Shown piece by piece: positions 1-11,581 of a DNA stretch of 64,000 nucleotides. Both the position numbers and the translations under genes were made by a program. The first letter of the stretch is position 1. Each line of letters begins with the position of its first letter. The DNA is taken from positions 2,367,501 through 2,431,500 of the forward strand of contig CADCSX010000005.1 in NCBI GenBank assembly GCA_902805475.1, read 5' to 3'. Under the pieces are notes generated by a model. That model was not told the origin of the DNA. It saw nothing but the letters and a program-made list of their open reading frames with translations, and did no database searches. The DNA comes from Entonaema liquescens. Its lineage: Eukaryota; Ascomycota; Sordariomycetes; Xylariales; Xylariaceae.

Positions 1-536
1 ATTCGGTAATGTAACAAGTTTACGTAGCTGATGTTGAAGTTGACGCTAAAAGCTCCTAAGTTTACAGGGGTTTCATATCGCCATACCCACTAATTATCAA
101 GTCATCGGCACTAATTGGCTAGGGAGCTTTAGAGGGAGCTGTAGGTACAGTAGGTACCTTCCATCCCAAAGTTATGGATTGGTGGGACCAATTCCAGTAC
201 CGGTTGGGACGGCAGCAGCAAGCAGCAACGGTTATGTACGTAACGGCAACAACCTCTCAAACTTGCATTGACATTGCCGAACACGCAGATCTTCGCTTAT
301 CGTATGTTTCGCACTTACAACACTAGACGGCTTTTTACTCCTATTACGACCTGATCTGACTTCTCATCTAATTTTGTTTTTTTTTTTTCCTTTCTAGCAT
401 CGTGTTATTTCTTTGTATCATACATAGACATTGACTGTCTCAAGTAATCGTATACAATATTCTGAACTTCAGACAACTCGACTCGACCCGACCCTGCAAA
501 CTTATAACATTTATATCTGTCAGATAGAACTTCGAC
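1..536. other. Upstream region of PCS60
   Basis: No gene is visible. It ends in a T-rich run near 376-390 and a pyrimidine-rich stretch before the ATG at 537, as expected for a fungal promoter and 5'-UTR. Confidence 0.5.
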
Positions 537-2319
537 ATGGCTACCCTTCGGAATTCCATCAATGGTGTAGACTCTTCTGTCGCTGTTATAATACCCTCGA
601 AACCGAAGCCATTGACGGTAACATACAAAGACCTCGTCGCCGAATGCTCCTCCTTCCAGCGGAAGCTCGCCGCTATCGGTATTACCAACCGTTCCCCTGT
701 ATCGATAGCCACGGTAAACTCATACGAGTTCATCGTCTCGTTCCTTGCGACCTCATGGCAGCGCGGTATCGCCGCACCCTTAAACCCGGCTTATAAGCAA
801 GACGAGTTCGAGTTCTATATCGAAGACATCAAGTCCGCTCTTGTGTTAGTACCTAAGGGCGCATACGAGGCCAACGCGCCCTCCGTCAAAGCCGCACGCA
901 AGTTCAATGCTGCCATCGCCGAATGCTACTGGGATAATGCGAAGAATGAGGTAGCTTTGGATGTCAAAGATCTCGGCCAGCTGAAGGGGAAGGCCAAAGA
1001 GAATGTGTTGCAACCACAACCAGATGATGTTGCATTGGTCTTGCATACGAGGTAAGCCTTCAGAAATTCGAATACGACGCACCCCTATAGACATAGCGAT
1101 TAACATATTTCCCTAGTGGTACGACGTCGAGGCCTAAAGTTGTATGTTGCTAACCAACCTGGCGCATTTTCTATATCGTCTTGCTAACTTGTTGACTAGG
1201 TTCCGTTAACGCATCGCAACTTGACACGAACAATGAGTAAGTCATTAGCCTAGGCAACGTAGCGCTGTGCTAATAACGATGGTAGAAAATATCCAATCGA
1301 CGTATCAGCTTACTGCTCAAGACCGGACAATGCTAGTTATGCCGTTATTCCATGTCCATGGTCTTCTCTGTGCTCTTCTAGCTCCTCTATACTCTGGCGG
1401 TTCTATGATTGTGCCGGCTAAATTCTCGGCTTCAGACTTTTGGCGTGATTTTGTTGCCTACAAGGCCAACTGGTACACTGCTGTACCAACGATACATCAA
1501 ATCCTGCTCAAGAACACTGCTCCAACCCCTTTGCCTAAGATCCGCTTCATACGGTCTTGCTCCTCGCCGCTATCCCCAACAGTGTTCCACCAGCTGGAGG
1601 AGAAGTTCAAGGCGCCCGTTCTGGAAGCTTATGCCATGACAGAAGCTGCACACCAGATGACATCCAACCCCTTACCTCCGGCTAAGCGAAAGCCTGGTAC
1701 AGTGGGGCTAGGTCAGGGCGTAGAGGTTAAGATTCTCAACGACGCTGGCGACGAGGTACCTCAAGGTACCGAAGGCGAGATCTGCATCTTAGGCGAGAAC
1801 GTCACCAAGGGCTACCTGAATAACCCAACCGCGAACGCGTCAGCATTCACCAAGGGTGGCTTCTTCCGTACCGGCGACCAAGGCAAGAAGGACGAGGATG
1901 GCTACATCATCATCACTGGCCGTATCAAGGAGCTTATCAACAAAGGCGGTGAAAAGATTAGCCCAATTGAATTAGACAACGTGCTAACTAGACACCCATC
2001 CGTGTCGGAGGCCGTAAGCTTTGCCATCCCTGATGAGCTGTACGGCCAGGACATCGGTGTTGCAATTGTACTGAAGAGCGGGGCCAAGCTCGAGCAAGAC
2101 GAGTTGAGAGCTTGGGTCAACGAGAAGTTGGCCAAGTTTAAGGTACCCAAGAAGGTGAGTTCCAGTTATTCCGATGTTCCATGGACAAGGAGAGAGGCTG
2201 ACTAGCTACAACAGATCTACTTTACCGAGGTCATGCCCAAGACAGCGACAGGAAAGATCCAGAGGCGCATCGTGGCTGAGACAATGCAGAAGCAGGAATC
2301 TCCTAAGGCCAAGTTGTAA
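537..2319 (+). CDS. PCS60: Peroxisomal AMP-forming acyl/oxalyl-CoA synthetase (Pcs60/Fat2 type)
   Basis: Predicted 516-aa ANL-superfamily adenylate-forming enzyme. Exons 537-1051, 1117-1141, 1200-1236, 1286-2154 and 2215-2319 join in frame. The AMP-binding P-loop (SGTTSRPK followed by VVPLTHRNL) is split over the three short middle exons; the VPL variant is what Pcs60 proteins carry. Further marks are the AYAMTEAAHQM segment, GFFRTGDQGKKDEDGYI, the GRIKELINKGGEKISP hinge and the C-terminal catalytic lysine region PKTATGKIQRR. The protein ends in -AKL, a PTS1-type peroxisomal signal that only appears when the last intron is removed. Yeast Pcs60 is known as a peroxisomal oxalyl-CoA synthetase; the substrate here is inferred from family similarity. 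The start is the first ATG before a typical N-terminus and the length is normal. Confidence 0.92.
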
Positions 2320-2896
2320 ACCTGGTAATATGATGGCATTTGCTTTTATTCCCGCTGCGTAGCACAAGATTAAGCATAAGCCTAGATGTGCGGGTGAACG
2401 GATAGACTGGGATAGGGGGTGTACATATTTGTAGAGCGATACCTTGTGAGGGAAGTGTGTAGAGAGGATGGTTGCGCAATGCTATGTGAGGAAATAGAAG
2501 GCGAAGAGAAGTAGAAGACAAGCACGAAGAAGATGCAATAGAGATCAATACCAATTAAATTCTGTATTAGAGACGAGATGGCCTTTTTATCATATTTTGG
2601 GGGGGTATCTTAGTAACTCGTTCAATCCTCAAATTAAAACAATTGCAGCCGGTTCCGAACTTCATAACATGCAAAGCTGCAAAGCACGCTTTGCACTGCC
2701 CGCTTTTCCAATTATTCGCTGCAGGCTCCTAAACGCCGTCCTCCCTTTGGGCAGTTGCGTAGACAAAAACATAAAATCCCAAGAATTCCAAGACTGCGCC
2801 AAGTGTGCGCTGTCGCAATACAATCTCTCCTGTAAAACACATCCCGCTTGGCGTTTTTCTCCTCTCCCCTCTTTCTCCCTATTACACCCTCTTCCT
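2320..2896. other. Intergenic, convergent 3' ends
   Basis: Lies between PCS60 (+) and the minus-strand hypothetical gene, so it should hold both terminators. No coding evidence was seen. Confidence 0.4.
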
Positions 2897-3349
2897 TCAA
2901 CCTACGGGGATAACACTGCCGTTCCCGGTGCGGGTAAACCCGCTCTCGGCCTGATCCGTTGCTACGCCGTCTTTCTCCTCCGGCCACTCGATGATCTCAT
3001 CGTCGTCGTCCTCATTCTCGTATAGTTTGCCTGGCGTGACTAACCGCCTGGGACCTTGAGCTTCGGCCATCTGTGTGCTCTGCGCTACTGCTTGCTCCAA
3101 GGATGTGTATATGGTGATAGGGGCACCGTTGAAGTCTCGCGGCTGCTCGAAGGCTGCCGGCGCCGGCTCATCGTCGGGTGCCTCGCTCGAGACGGAAGAC
3201 CGCCTCGATCTACTACTAGTAGTGGAGAATATAGACTCGCAGTCGCTGTCCTCGTAACTGCTTGAGCTGTCTAGAGAGGGGAGTGCGGGGTAGCTCTGGC
3301 GTTGAGCTGCCCACCTTTCAGATTCTCTTTGGAGATGGAGAGATAGCAT
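2897..3349 (-). CDS. Small acidic hypothetical protein, low complexity
   Basis: Single-exon 150-aa ORF when the internal ATG at 3349 (MLSLHLQRES) is used; an upstream in-frame ATG at 3409 would add 20 residues. The N-terminus is charged and possibly helical. It is followed by a Ser/Arg-rich patch, a Pro/Ala/Glu stretch, and an acidic block (ENEDDDDEIIEWPEE) near residues 110-125. No domain, signal peptide or membrane segment is visible. Compositional order and the open frame suggest a real gene of the short, disordered, fungus-specific kind. I do not recognise a family and assign no function. A spurious ORF remains possible. Confidence 0.55.
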   Translation of the reverse strand: MLSLHLQRESERWAAQRQSYPALPSLDSSSSYEDSDCESIFSTTSSRSRRSSVSSEAPDDEPAPAAFEQPRDFNGAPITIYTSLEQAVAQSTQMAEAQGPRRLVTPGKLYENEDDDDEIIEWPEEKDGVATDQAESGFTRTGNGSVIPVG

Positions 3350-4879
3350 GATGCTATAACGAGCTAACTTTGTGACGTATAGATATGGTAAAATGTGAAT
3401 TGGCTTCAAGGTAGGTAATGTATAGAAGCAATTGCTTGTTAGTTATGATGGTAGATAAAGACTACTAGTGTTATATGAGTAGTAACTAGTTAATCAAAAG
3501 GTTGATGATTTAACAATTGGAATGTGTCTGTCTCTCCCTAATAGGTAACTCTTCTTCGAGGACGGGGAATTGGCCAGACTTAAAAGCTAAAACACAAAAT
3601 AACTCATGATCCTGCCTCGGCTCCCCCAGATTCTATGTACTCATAGCAAGGTCATGATACCTGGAGAAAACTGGAGGGTTGCACCCCTGGCCACGGCTTG
3701 TTTAGGGGGGGACCTATCCAGACCGCCGAAGACCGACGATATGGCATTTTTCAGGGACCACGGTGGCATGGGGGTGGGCTATGGAGAAGCCAGCGATGGG
3801 CGATGACGACACAACTACAACGCCGATGATAACCCTAAGCTCTGACATATGATCCCGCTCGTCTGGCCGTGCACGTACAAAGGGCGTCTCTTCTGCCACC
3901 CCTTAGGCGAGATTCTGGACCATCGTCTTGGCAACTTGGCCCAGCCATTGAGCATTTGGAATTTGTGATAGTAATAATAAATAAAAGCAGATCGCCGAGA
4001 CTAATAGTCGCACACACAACCGAACGGCGGCGTGGACGATAATGAGGCGACTCAAACACAAACCGGGCGATAGTGACACATTTCCGAGCTAAGAGCGAAA
4101 TAATGGAACGAGGCGGAAGATAACCGGAGAGCTAAGGGAGATGCGGAAAAAAGAGGCTTTTTTTTTCTCTTCTTCTTCTTCTTACTTACCCTGGGGCCTG
4201 GGGGTTGAAGTCTCGTGGCTAGTATCATGTGTATGCGTCCTAGTATGACTACCTGCACTATGCATAAGAGAAAAAGAGAGAACAAGGAATGTACATACGA
4301 GATGCAGGGAGGCTCTCGTACTACACTACTATGTACATGTATGGATTCCCAGCTAGCTGGTTTTAGCTAGGAAAGGACAATGATTAAATTCGGAAAGAAG
4401 CTTTGCCGTGACAATTGCATTGTCCAACCAAATAAGGTAGTGCCTACCTCTGTACAATACCCTCTAACGGGCACACACCTAGTGTAGGTATCCATTAGCG
4501 GGGGGAAACATTAAAACGACTGGCAGGAGGGGCGGGTTCGCCGGTGACGGCACATGCATTCAATTTGCCGATTACGTTACACAGAGCTAGATCTTCTTGG
4601 GCGATAGTATAGATTTAGTACGATACTTCCATTTTATACGCCAACTACTATCTATTACCATGTATCTTAAGCTACAACTTCGTTCTTTACTCCACATGTT
4701 ATACGCCCTTCAACTGCCATTATCGTTACCTCGGGGTTCATAATGCCGGTAGATTATGTAGGTAACTGAATATCGAGCACGACACCGGTCTAACAGAAGG
4801 CGCACGTAAGTAATATAGAGGTAGTATATATTAGGTATATATAAGTCTTTAGGCCATAGATAACAGACACACCCCCCCC
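3350..4879. other. Divergent intergenic region
   Basis: Promoter space between the minus-strand hypothetical gene and the YCII gene. It contains a pyrimidine tract near 4155-4185 and a TATA-like TATATATAAG at 4835-4844, about 36 nt before the YCII ATG. No coding evidence. Confidence 0.45.
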
Positions 4880-5605
4880 ATGGCTTTTCGGTTTAGAACG
4901 TTTCCTCGACTCTTCCAACCAGCGCTAGTCCGAGTTCAACAACCCACCACCGTAACCACCAATACCAGATTATTTCGTCGCCCCGTCCAGATCCAAATGG
5001 CGTCTATTACGGCACCGCCGCCGGGCAAATACGAATGGCTCGTAGTTGTGCCCGACAAGCCGGGTACCCGGGAGAAGAGACTAGAAGTGCGCGCGTGAGT
5101 CCGCCACCACTATCGCCAGCTACTAAACCATTTTGGGGTTCACGATCTCGGGCTTACGCGTGAATCTCGTCTCCAGCCAGCACTTCGAGGGCTTGAAGCC
5201 GTATATCGAATCTAGGCAGTTCAAAACTGGAGGTATGCTAGTAATATCTGAGTCATCGATATCTCCCGGCGCATTTTAATTGATATTTCCTCCTGAAGGT
5301 GCCGTTTTGCATGATAAGCCCGAGAGCGATGACCCCGCCACGTTTGACTGGTACGGCAGTACGTTAGTGCTCGTCGCCGAGTCTAAGGACGAAGTGAAGG
5401 CTATTCTCGAGAAAGACATATACACAAAATCTGGAGTCTGGGATACTGAGAATGTATGTCACTTCTTACAAACACTGAACATAGGTAGCCACTAACAGTC
5501 AACTCTAGGCTTTGATATTGGCGGTAAGCCTTTAACACCATACAGCTAACTCCTTTAACGATACTAACCCACTTTTAGGCCAAGTTGGCATTCAGGTTCC
5601 CCTGA
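4880..5605 (+). CDS. YCII-domain protein with mitochondrial presequence
   Basis: Predicted 155 aa from exons 4880-5094, 5177-5232, 5299-5453, 5509-5523 and 5579-5605. Joined, they give a YCII-like domain: KYEWLVVVPDKPGTREKRL at the start, then HFEGLKPYIES, SDDPATFDWYGSTLVLVAES, KDIYTKSGVWDTEN and a terminal KLAFRFP. The first ~39 residues are rich in Arg, Phe and Gln with no acidic residue, as in a mitochondrial presequence. A second in-frame ATG at 4997 (MASITAPPPG) would give a form without it. YCII-fold proteins are ferredoxin-like; fungal members have no firmly established reaction, so none is given. The exon structure is well supported by phase. Confidence 0.82.
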
Positions 5606-5805
5606 TTCAGTGTAGAGCTGTGCCCATTACTTGCACATGCCCTGCTTACAACAAGAGGTATGGCGCTGGCCTTGTCTCTAGAAGTTAATAAATCACAAAA
5701 TAATATTAAAACATATACTTCCTGTACACCAATCGGCCAAGCCAAATGAGATGAACCACCGCTCTATAATAATTGTACCACAAACTCTTAATGTATTAAA
5801 ACACC

Positions 5806-7404
5806 TCACGACTCCTGCTCTGATGGAGGGGTCTCTGTCGCTGCCTCTGCTGCCACTCTGAGCTCGTAGTTGAGATCGAAGCATTCAGCCAGTAATTCAG
5901 CCACACTACCTTGGCCTTCGGGAATATCCTCCCCGACCATGAATTTACCGTCGACTTTCATGTTGTCGATCGAATGTAGCTTCATGCTATAGGGGTAAAG
6001 CTCCCTCGCTGATGTTACGCCACCACTGTTCTTTACTTCGACGAGACAACGCTTTAGCGTCTGTAATTGATTGTAGATCGGTAAAAGAGCTTCAGAGACT
6101 GGCTCCGATGATATCATAAGGTGATAGATATAGCCGTAGCTCCTTCGGATTAAGTATAGAAGCGTCTGGGACGTTGTTAGTCAATAATTTCATACAATTA
6201 CAACCGTCATAAAATAAGAACATACCCGTTGGACATATAGTTCAGCTGGTTGTCCTTGATCGTCCAACCAATTGCCGTTTACTCGGCTCTCATCGATCCT
6301 GTCGAGTTGTCGTTGGTAGTCATATAAGTCCGTTTCCCGCAGTGACCACGCTTGAGTTAACGACAGCTTATCAAGGTCATTTCTAATGCCGACGAGCACA
6401 TCGTAGATTGGCTTCCACTTTTCGGGAAATTGACCGTTTCTGGGATACGGCATTAGACAATAAACCCAGTAAATATAGCTCAATAACTTACTTTTCGAGA
6501 ACGATTTTAGTATACTCTAAACACCGATCCACCAGCTTTGAGACGCTCTCGCTGCCTTTTAAAACGTTGCCATCGGCATCGAGGAACTGTCCATCTTTTC
6601 GCATCTCGCCAATCTCTTTTAGCTCCGCTTCTCGTTTATGTATCTCTGATGGTGTGAACTAAATGGAATTGTTAATACGGATGACGCCGGGCTATGATAT
6701 AGAGAGAATAGTGTTCACCTTTGATTTAGTGTTGATAATGGCCATCTGTCTCATTATCGAAACTAGCCTATCTGCTGTAGGCCGTAATGGCTCTGCGATA
6801 TCCTCAATCCTTTTCTGTAAGTTTGCTAACGACGCACGACATCGCTCTATCCGCTGCACAATCAAGGTCTCGAGGAACGGGGCTGGCTTGGAGCTGGCGG
6901 AGTTGTGTACTATTTCGGACAAGTGTTCAAGCGTTTGGGACATGCTCTCGAGATCTCGAGCGGAGAATAGGTTGGCTTCATCCAGATGGTCTAGGAGTCG
7001 TTTGATAGTCGAGGTCAGGGCATAGGCGGCAGGGGCCTCGTTGTTACGGCCGATAGTCATGAAAAAGAGGGATAACAATTGAAAGCAGCTATCTACTACT
7101 CTGTCCACTAGGAGGATCGAGTTAGTTATAATGGCTCGAGAGGTAGGTGACCGGATAGCTAGGATTATTCAATTTCTAATGCGGTCGTACCTCTGTTCTC
7201 TTCAACCGACTTCCCACGTCTAACTTCATTCAGGGTTCTGACCTGTTCAATAGTCTGGTCATATAAAATCATGACATCTTGGGTTCGAACGTAAGTCGTA
7301 CGGTCGAGTTTACGTAGCTGCAATTGATCGCGAATAGCAATTAACTTTTCGAGGACCTCCTTTTCGCCTTCGTCCTTCGGAGCTGGTATCTTTGGGGTTT
7401 CCAT
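5806..7404 (-). CDS. DUF2408-like fungal protein with internal repeats
   Basis: Predicted 447 aa from minus-strand exons 7191-7404, 6719-7107, 6492-6658, 6226-6439 and 5806-6165; all phases agree. The N-terminal part (EKLIAIRDQLQLRKLDRT, then VDRVVDSCFQLLSLFFMTIG and GRNNEAPAAYALTSTIKR) matches my recollection of the fungal DUF2408 family, whose function is unknown. The second half repeats a unit: a helix around PIYDVLVGIRNDL or PIYNQLQTLKRCL, then a motif of the form V/KxGxFxxxxG. I see no membrane segment or signal. It is probably a soluble helical protein. The ATG at 7404 was chosen because residues encoded upstream (in-frame ATG at 7545) look non-conserved. Family assignment is from memory. 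Confidence 0.7.
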
Positions 7405-8314
7405 ATCGCCGGTCTTTGGGAGAAATTCTTGACTGCAAGCTTCGAATAATCCCGTGCAATCCGTAAATTTCTCGGAAGGCAAAAGAAATAAAGAGGGAGG
7501 AAATATAGTACAGCCCCTCCTGCCTTGCTCCCCCTCTTTGTCCACTGATATCTAACTTAGTTGATCGCTCGTTTGATTACTTATAGATGATTTTCATCAA
7601 TTTGAAGTTCTGTAGAACGGTAGAGTAGTATAACACATGCGTAATCCTGGGAGGTGCATACAAGCGTCCAAGGGCCAATAAATTGATCCTTTCGTTACTT
7701 CATAAGATCTTATCAACGCAGGGGATTTGGAGCGTTTTAGGGACCTGTCAGAGCTTTCTGAAACTGCCCTAGGTGTGGTTTCTCCCTAAAACAATTATCA
7801 AATGTCTTTATACGCCTGTGATTGGGTTTTATTACGTAGTAAGACCTTGATTACTACAGTATTTGGCAAGTGGTGGATGGTTTTACTTGGGAAAGATAGA
7901 CACTTGATGAGGGAAAGAAGTAGACCAAAGGCCAAAAGGTGGATTTAAGGCTAAGGTGGGTAGGTGGGGTCGTGTGCTCATCACAAGCTACAAAGCTACA
8001 ATGTGTCTACGTAGTTGTACTTGACTTGTAACCTGCGTTAAGGTTTTCGGTGATCTTGCGGGGCAGATAGTCTAAACTCTGATTGGTTCTAGTAATTGGC
8101 CAATTAAAATAAAGCGTTCCTAGAAACGGAATCTTTATTTTCCGTGCTAACCCTATCTTCCTCCCACCAAAAATTTCGCATTGCCAATTGAATGTGGACT
8201 TTCCGCTAATAATTTCACGAGCGCAAATCCAATATCAACATCTTCGAGGTGTCCCATCCGATCGACAATTTTACTCATCCAACACCACATTCGCACTCAG
8301 ACACATCCATCACA
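7405..8314. other. Divergent promoter region (DUF2408-like / RPP1)
   Basis: About 0.9 kb between two genes transcribed away from each other. No coding evidence. It contains the CCAAT-box cluster annotated separately. Confidence 0.5.
8082..8105. promoter_or_regulatory. CCAAT-box cluster with AATTGGCCAATT palindrome
   Basis: ATTGG occurs at 8082-8086 and 8095-8099, and CCAAT at 8100-8104; the last two form the 12-bp palindrome at 8094-8105. CCAAT boxes are bound by the Hap/CBF complex in fungi. The cluster lies about 210-230 bp before the ribosomal P1 start. Function here is inferred from position. Confidence 0.4.
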
Positions 8315-8862
8315 ATGTCGACTGCCGAACTTGCCTCGTCGTACGCGGCGCTCATCCTCGCCGATGACGGTGTTGAGATCACTGTGAGCAACCGCCGCGT
8401 ACCCCTCCTACAGCTCTTTTGAGCGTGGGGTTTTTGGGAAAAAAATAAATAACTAATGCCAAATTTACAGGCCGACAAGCTACAGACTCTTATCAAGGCT
8501 GCCAAGGTCGTTGACATCGAGCCCATCTGGACGCAACTTTTCGCCAAGGTAGAACGAATAGCCGATTACGCGAGGAAATGACCATATTTGCTAATGCATG
8601 CGATTCTAGGCTCTCGAGGGCAAGGACGTAAAGGACCTGCTGTCGAACGTCGGCTCCGGTGGTGCCGCCGCTGCTGGTGGCCCTGCTGCTGCCGCCGGTG
8701 GTGCTGGTGGTGCCGCCGAGGAGGCCAAGGAAGAGGAGAAGGAAGAGGGTATGTTTTATTCTAATATATGCGCGCAGTGTCGCTGGAAACAAGCTTATAC
8801 TAATTTCCGATATAGAGAAGGAAGAATCGGACGAGGACATGGGATTCGGTCTTTTCGATTAA
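8315..8862 (+). CDS. RPP1: 60S acidic ribosomal stalk protein P1
   Basis: Predicted 110 aa from exons 8315-8383, 8471-8548, 8610-8748 and 8816-8862. The N-terminal helical dimerisation domain (MSTAELASSYAALILADDGV, then ADKLQTLIKAAKVV and IEPIWTQLFAKAL) is P1-type rather than P2-type. It is followed by an Ala/Gly-rich hinge, an acidic Glu/Lys run, and the conserved stalk tail ESDEDMGFGLFD that contacts elongation factors. P1 pairs with P2 on P0 at the large-subunit stalk. Length and tail are normal for the family. A promoter CCAAT cluster lies upstream. Confidence 0.97.
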
Positions 8863-9335
8863 ACACGTTCCGCGATCACGAATACTCACCTTCCCTTTGT
8901 ACTTTCACTGCATGGTTCTGGGGTTCCATACACCATTGGTGTGGCGTGAAGGAGGCAATATTAGGATGCCATGGGCGACCTTTACCCAGTCATAGGTTAA
9001 TATGACAATTGGCTTTGCAGATGAAGCCATGAGAGACGAATTAAAAAAAGTCCCAATACACCGTGAATTGTTATTTTTCATTATGCAACCGAAATGGGAT
9101 CCGAATTATGACTATGAGCTTAAGTTTTGGAAGACACTCTTGTAATCTCCAGTAGCGCCCACATACGTGTAATATTGCTTAATTGCTCATGTCTGCATAA
9201 ACTCATCGTTCTCATCATTCTTTGCATGATACCCCTTATCACGAAGCCCCTTATTTCGCCCTCTTTGAGTATGTCAAAACGCCAAGTCATTCATCCATAA
9301 GAATCAACCGTCCCCCTTTTCTCCATTTACGTAGC
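8863..9335. other. Convergent intergenic region (RPP1 / UBX gene)
   Basis: Holds the 3' ends of RPP1 (+) and the UBX gene (-). No further feature was recognised. Confidence 0.4.
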
Positions 9336-10443
9336 TTATTGTACAATCAAAGCAGCACTCGGGACTAAGCCAGCCTCCTTAAGAGTCTTACCGAGATCGA
9401 GGTTGCCTTCGAAGACCTTTCTGGGGAAGTTCTGGACGAACTTGGTAACGGTAAGCCCATTCTCCGACTCCAGCAACTGCTTGACCTCAAAAAGGGTCGT
9501 ATCTGCTGGGAGTGTTTTCATAACGTTGCCGCCAGAAGTTTGTAATCTTAGTCGAGCTTCATTGTGAGTAACGGCAGGACGAGCAGGTGCTGGAGCGGGG
9601 GCCGCGGCCGCGGCCGGGGCAGCGGCTGCAACTGGGACTCCGCCGACTCTTGCAGCTTTTGCCTGCTCTGCTTTACGCCGGCGTTCCTCCTTGTCAGCTT
9701 CGATTTTGGCCTTAATGCGTTTCTTGGCCTCAAGGTCATCGAGCTTCTCTTGTCGCTTTTTGGCTGCTTCTTTGATCTGCTCCTTGCGCTGGAGCTCTTC
9801 CTTAAGCTCATGGGATTCCCTGGTGGCCTTTTGGCGGATTTTCTAAATAATTGTCAGTAAGAAACCTGTGGAATGGTTGATACTTTAGACTGCAAATACC
9901 TCATTGCGTTTCTGTTCTTCCTTGTCTTCGACAGCTTGGCCAGCCTTCTTAGCTTTGACACGCTCTCGAAGCTCTTCGAGTCTCTTTTTCTTCTCCTCTT
10001 CACTAAGGGGAGCAATCTGTTCAGTAGATTCAGCAAAATCAGTATGACCCCTAAAATGTAGGTTAGTTTGACGTAAATTTATGGAAATTGGGGATGTGGC
10101 AGCCCTCACGATTTGTTGGCATGGAACTCGGCTTCGCCTTGAGAACGGAACTTCTTGCCACACTCATTACAGACGAGTGACAATGCGACTGCACCTTCAT
10201 CTACTTTTGCAACGTTGGCGCCAGATTGTTCTTCCTCGAGAAGCTCTTCCAATGGAGTGTCCTGAGTTTTCTCCAACCAGTCCATGGCATCCGGTACTAA
10301 GACAGATCATCATTAGTTGACCATACCCAATAGTATGTAATTAAACACAAATACTCACACCCGTCGGATTTCTTCACTGCCAGTTCGGCACGTGGTTTGT
10401 CAAACCCCATCTCCAGGAGCTGCTCGAGCACGGATTGTGACAT
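9336..10443 (-). CDS. UBA-UBX domain protein with zinc finger (UBXN1/SAKS1-like)
   Basis: Predicted 309 aa from exons 10359-10443, 10110-10296, 9900-10050 and 9336-9842. Domain order: N-terminal UBA (VLEQLLEMGFDKPRAELAVK, continued by GLPDAMDWLEK), a C2H2-like finger (CNECGKKFRSQGEAEFHANKSGH), a long charged coiled coil (about residues 115-210), an Ala/Pro linker, and a C-terminal UBX fold beginning LRLQTSGGNVMKTLPADTTL and ending near residue 309. This matches human UBXN1/SAKS1, which binds ubiquitin chains and Cdc48/p97. The role as a Cdc48 adaptor is inferred. The GTGAGT donor at the first intron was preferred because it keeps the UBA frame. Confidence 0.9.
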
Positions 10444-11581
10444 CTTGGGCGATGTTGTTGTAGGATATCGTTAAGATTGGGCTTAAGTGAAGGAGATGCG
10501 TTGTTGTAAGTTGTTTGGTGGGAAAAGAAATGAGGCGGGGACAAGTTAAGGCAACAAGTTATGTTTATGTGTTCATTTCTAGTAAATTCGTGTTCTGCCG
10601 GAGCTGGAAGATTGGAAAGTTAATAGAAGCTGTAAAGGCAGGCTGTAAACGTAACAAGCTAATAGGCGTGACTTTGCTTCTGAATCTTTGTGGTTTCTTT
10701 TAGTGGCACGTCATTCTAGATGCTGCCTCGATCCAGATGTCGTCTCATTACCTAGGTACCTACCTAGGGACAAGGGTGTGGGTACACATGTAAGTATGGA
10801 AGTACTTACATATGTATCTCTTTATCGCAATTTCCTGCATGCTCACATATCTCCACATGTGAAATATACATCTTTAGGTACAATACGTTTTGTTTCAAGA
10901 TACCTACATAAATGTATGACAGCTGGCTCGTGCTTACCTCATTCATTATCTTCATTGGGTGCAGGTGCATTATACACTACTGTAATTACATACTAACAAG
11001 CACTATTAAATTCTTGTTCATCAGTTCCAGCTACCCCTATGAACGAATAGCTACCCAAAGTAGGTACCTAAAGTACACGCTGGAATATCTAATTTAGGGA
11101 GGTACTTCGTTGATGCCATAGAAGCAAGGGCTCCCAGACCATCGGACAGGACCTATGTATGTACCTAGGTAATTAAGCCATTAAGCCCAGTACTATGTCG
11201 TAACACGACAAACGTCGACAACACCACTGCCGTCCGTGCTTTTATCCCATCTCATACCAGATTTCTATCTTCAACGTTTTTTTCCCTGATCGCCGAACAC
11301 TGTTAACTACTCTTTTTTTCTTTCTAATTCTACCAAAAGTTACGCCAACGACTTCCTTTCGATAATTTTTTTTTAAAGTCGCGGCCGAATCTTTTTATTG
11401 ATAATCTTTTTATCTTCTTCTATAGGTGCTTACGTGCCAAAGTGTCCAGATTGCGATCGCATTCTCCAACGAAATTCAGACGCCTTTTTTTACTTGCTTT
11501 CTAGTGCAACATTTCACGACACCGATACCGACCTAATATCATTCTTAGAGTGTACATACACTGCACCGATATACCAGCAAC
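10444..11581. other. Divergent promoter region (UBX gene / VAP)
   Basis: About 1.1 kb. It carries several copies of the TACCTAGGTA-type palindromic motif (near 10748-10772 and 11160-11170) and T-rich tracts at 11276-11400. Short ORFs present show no coding character. Confidence 0.45.
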
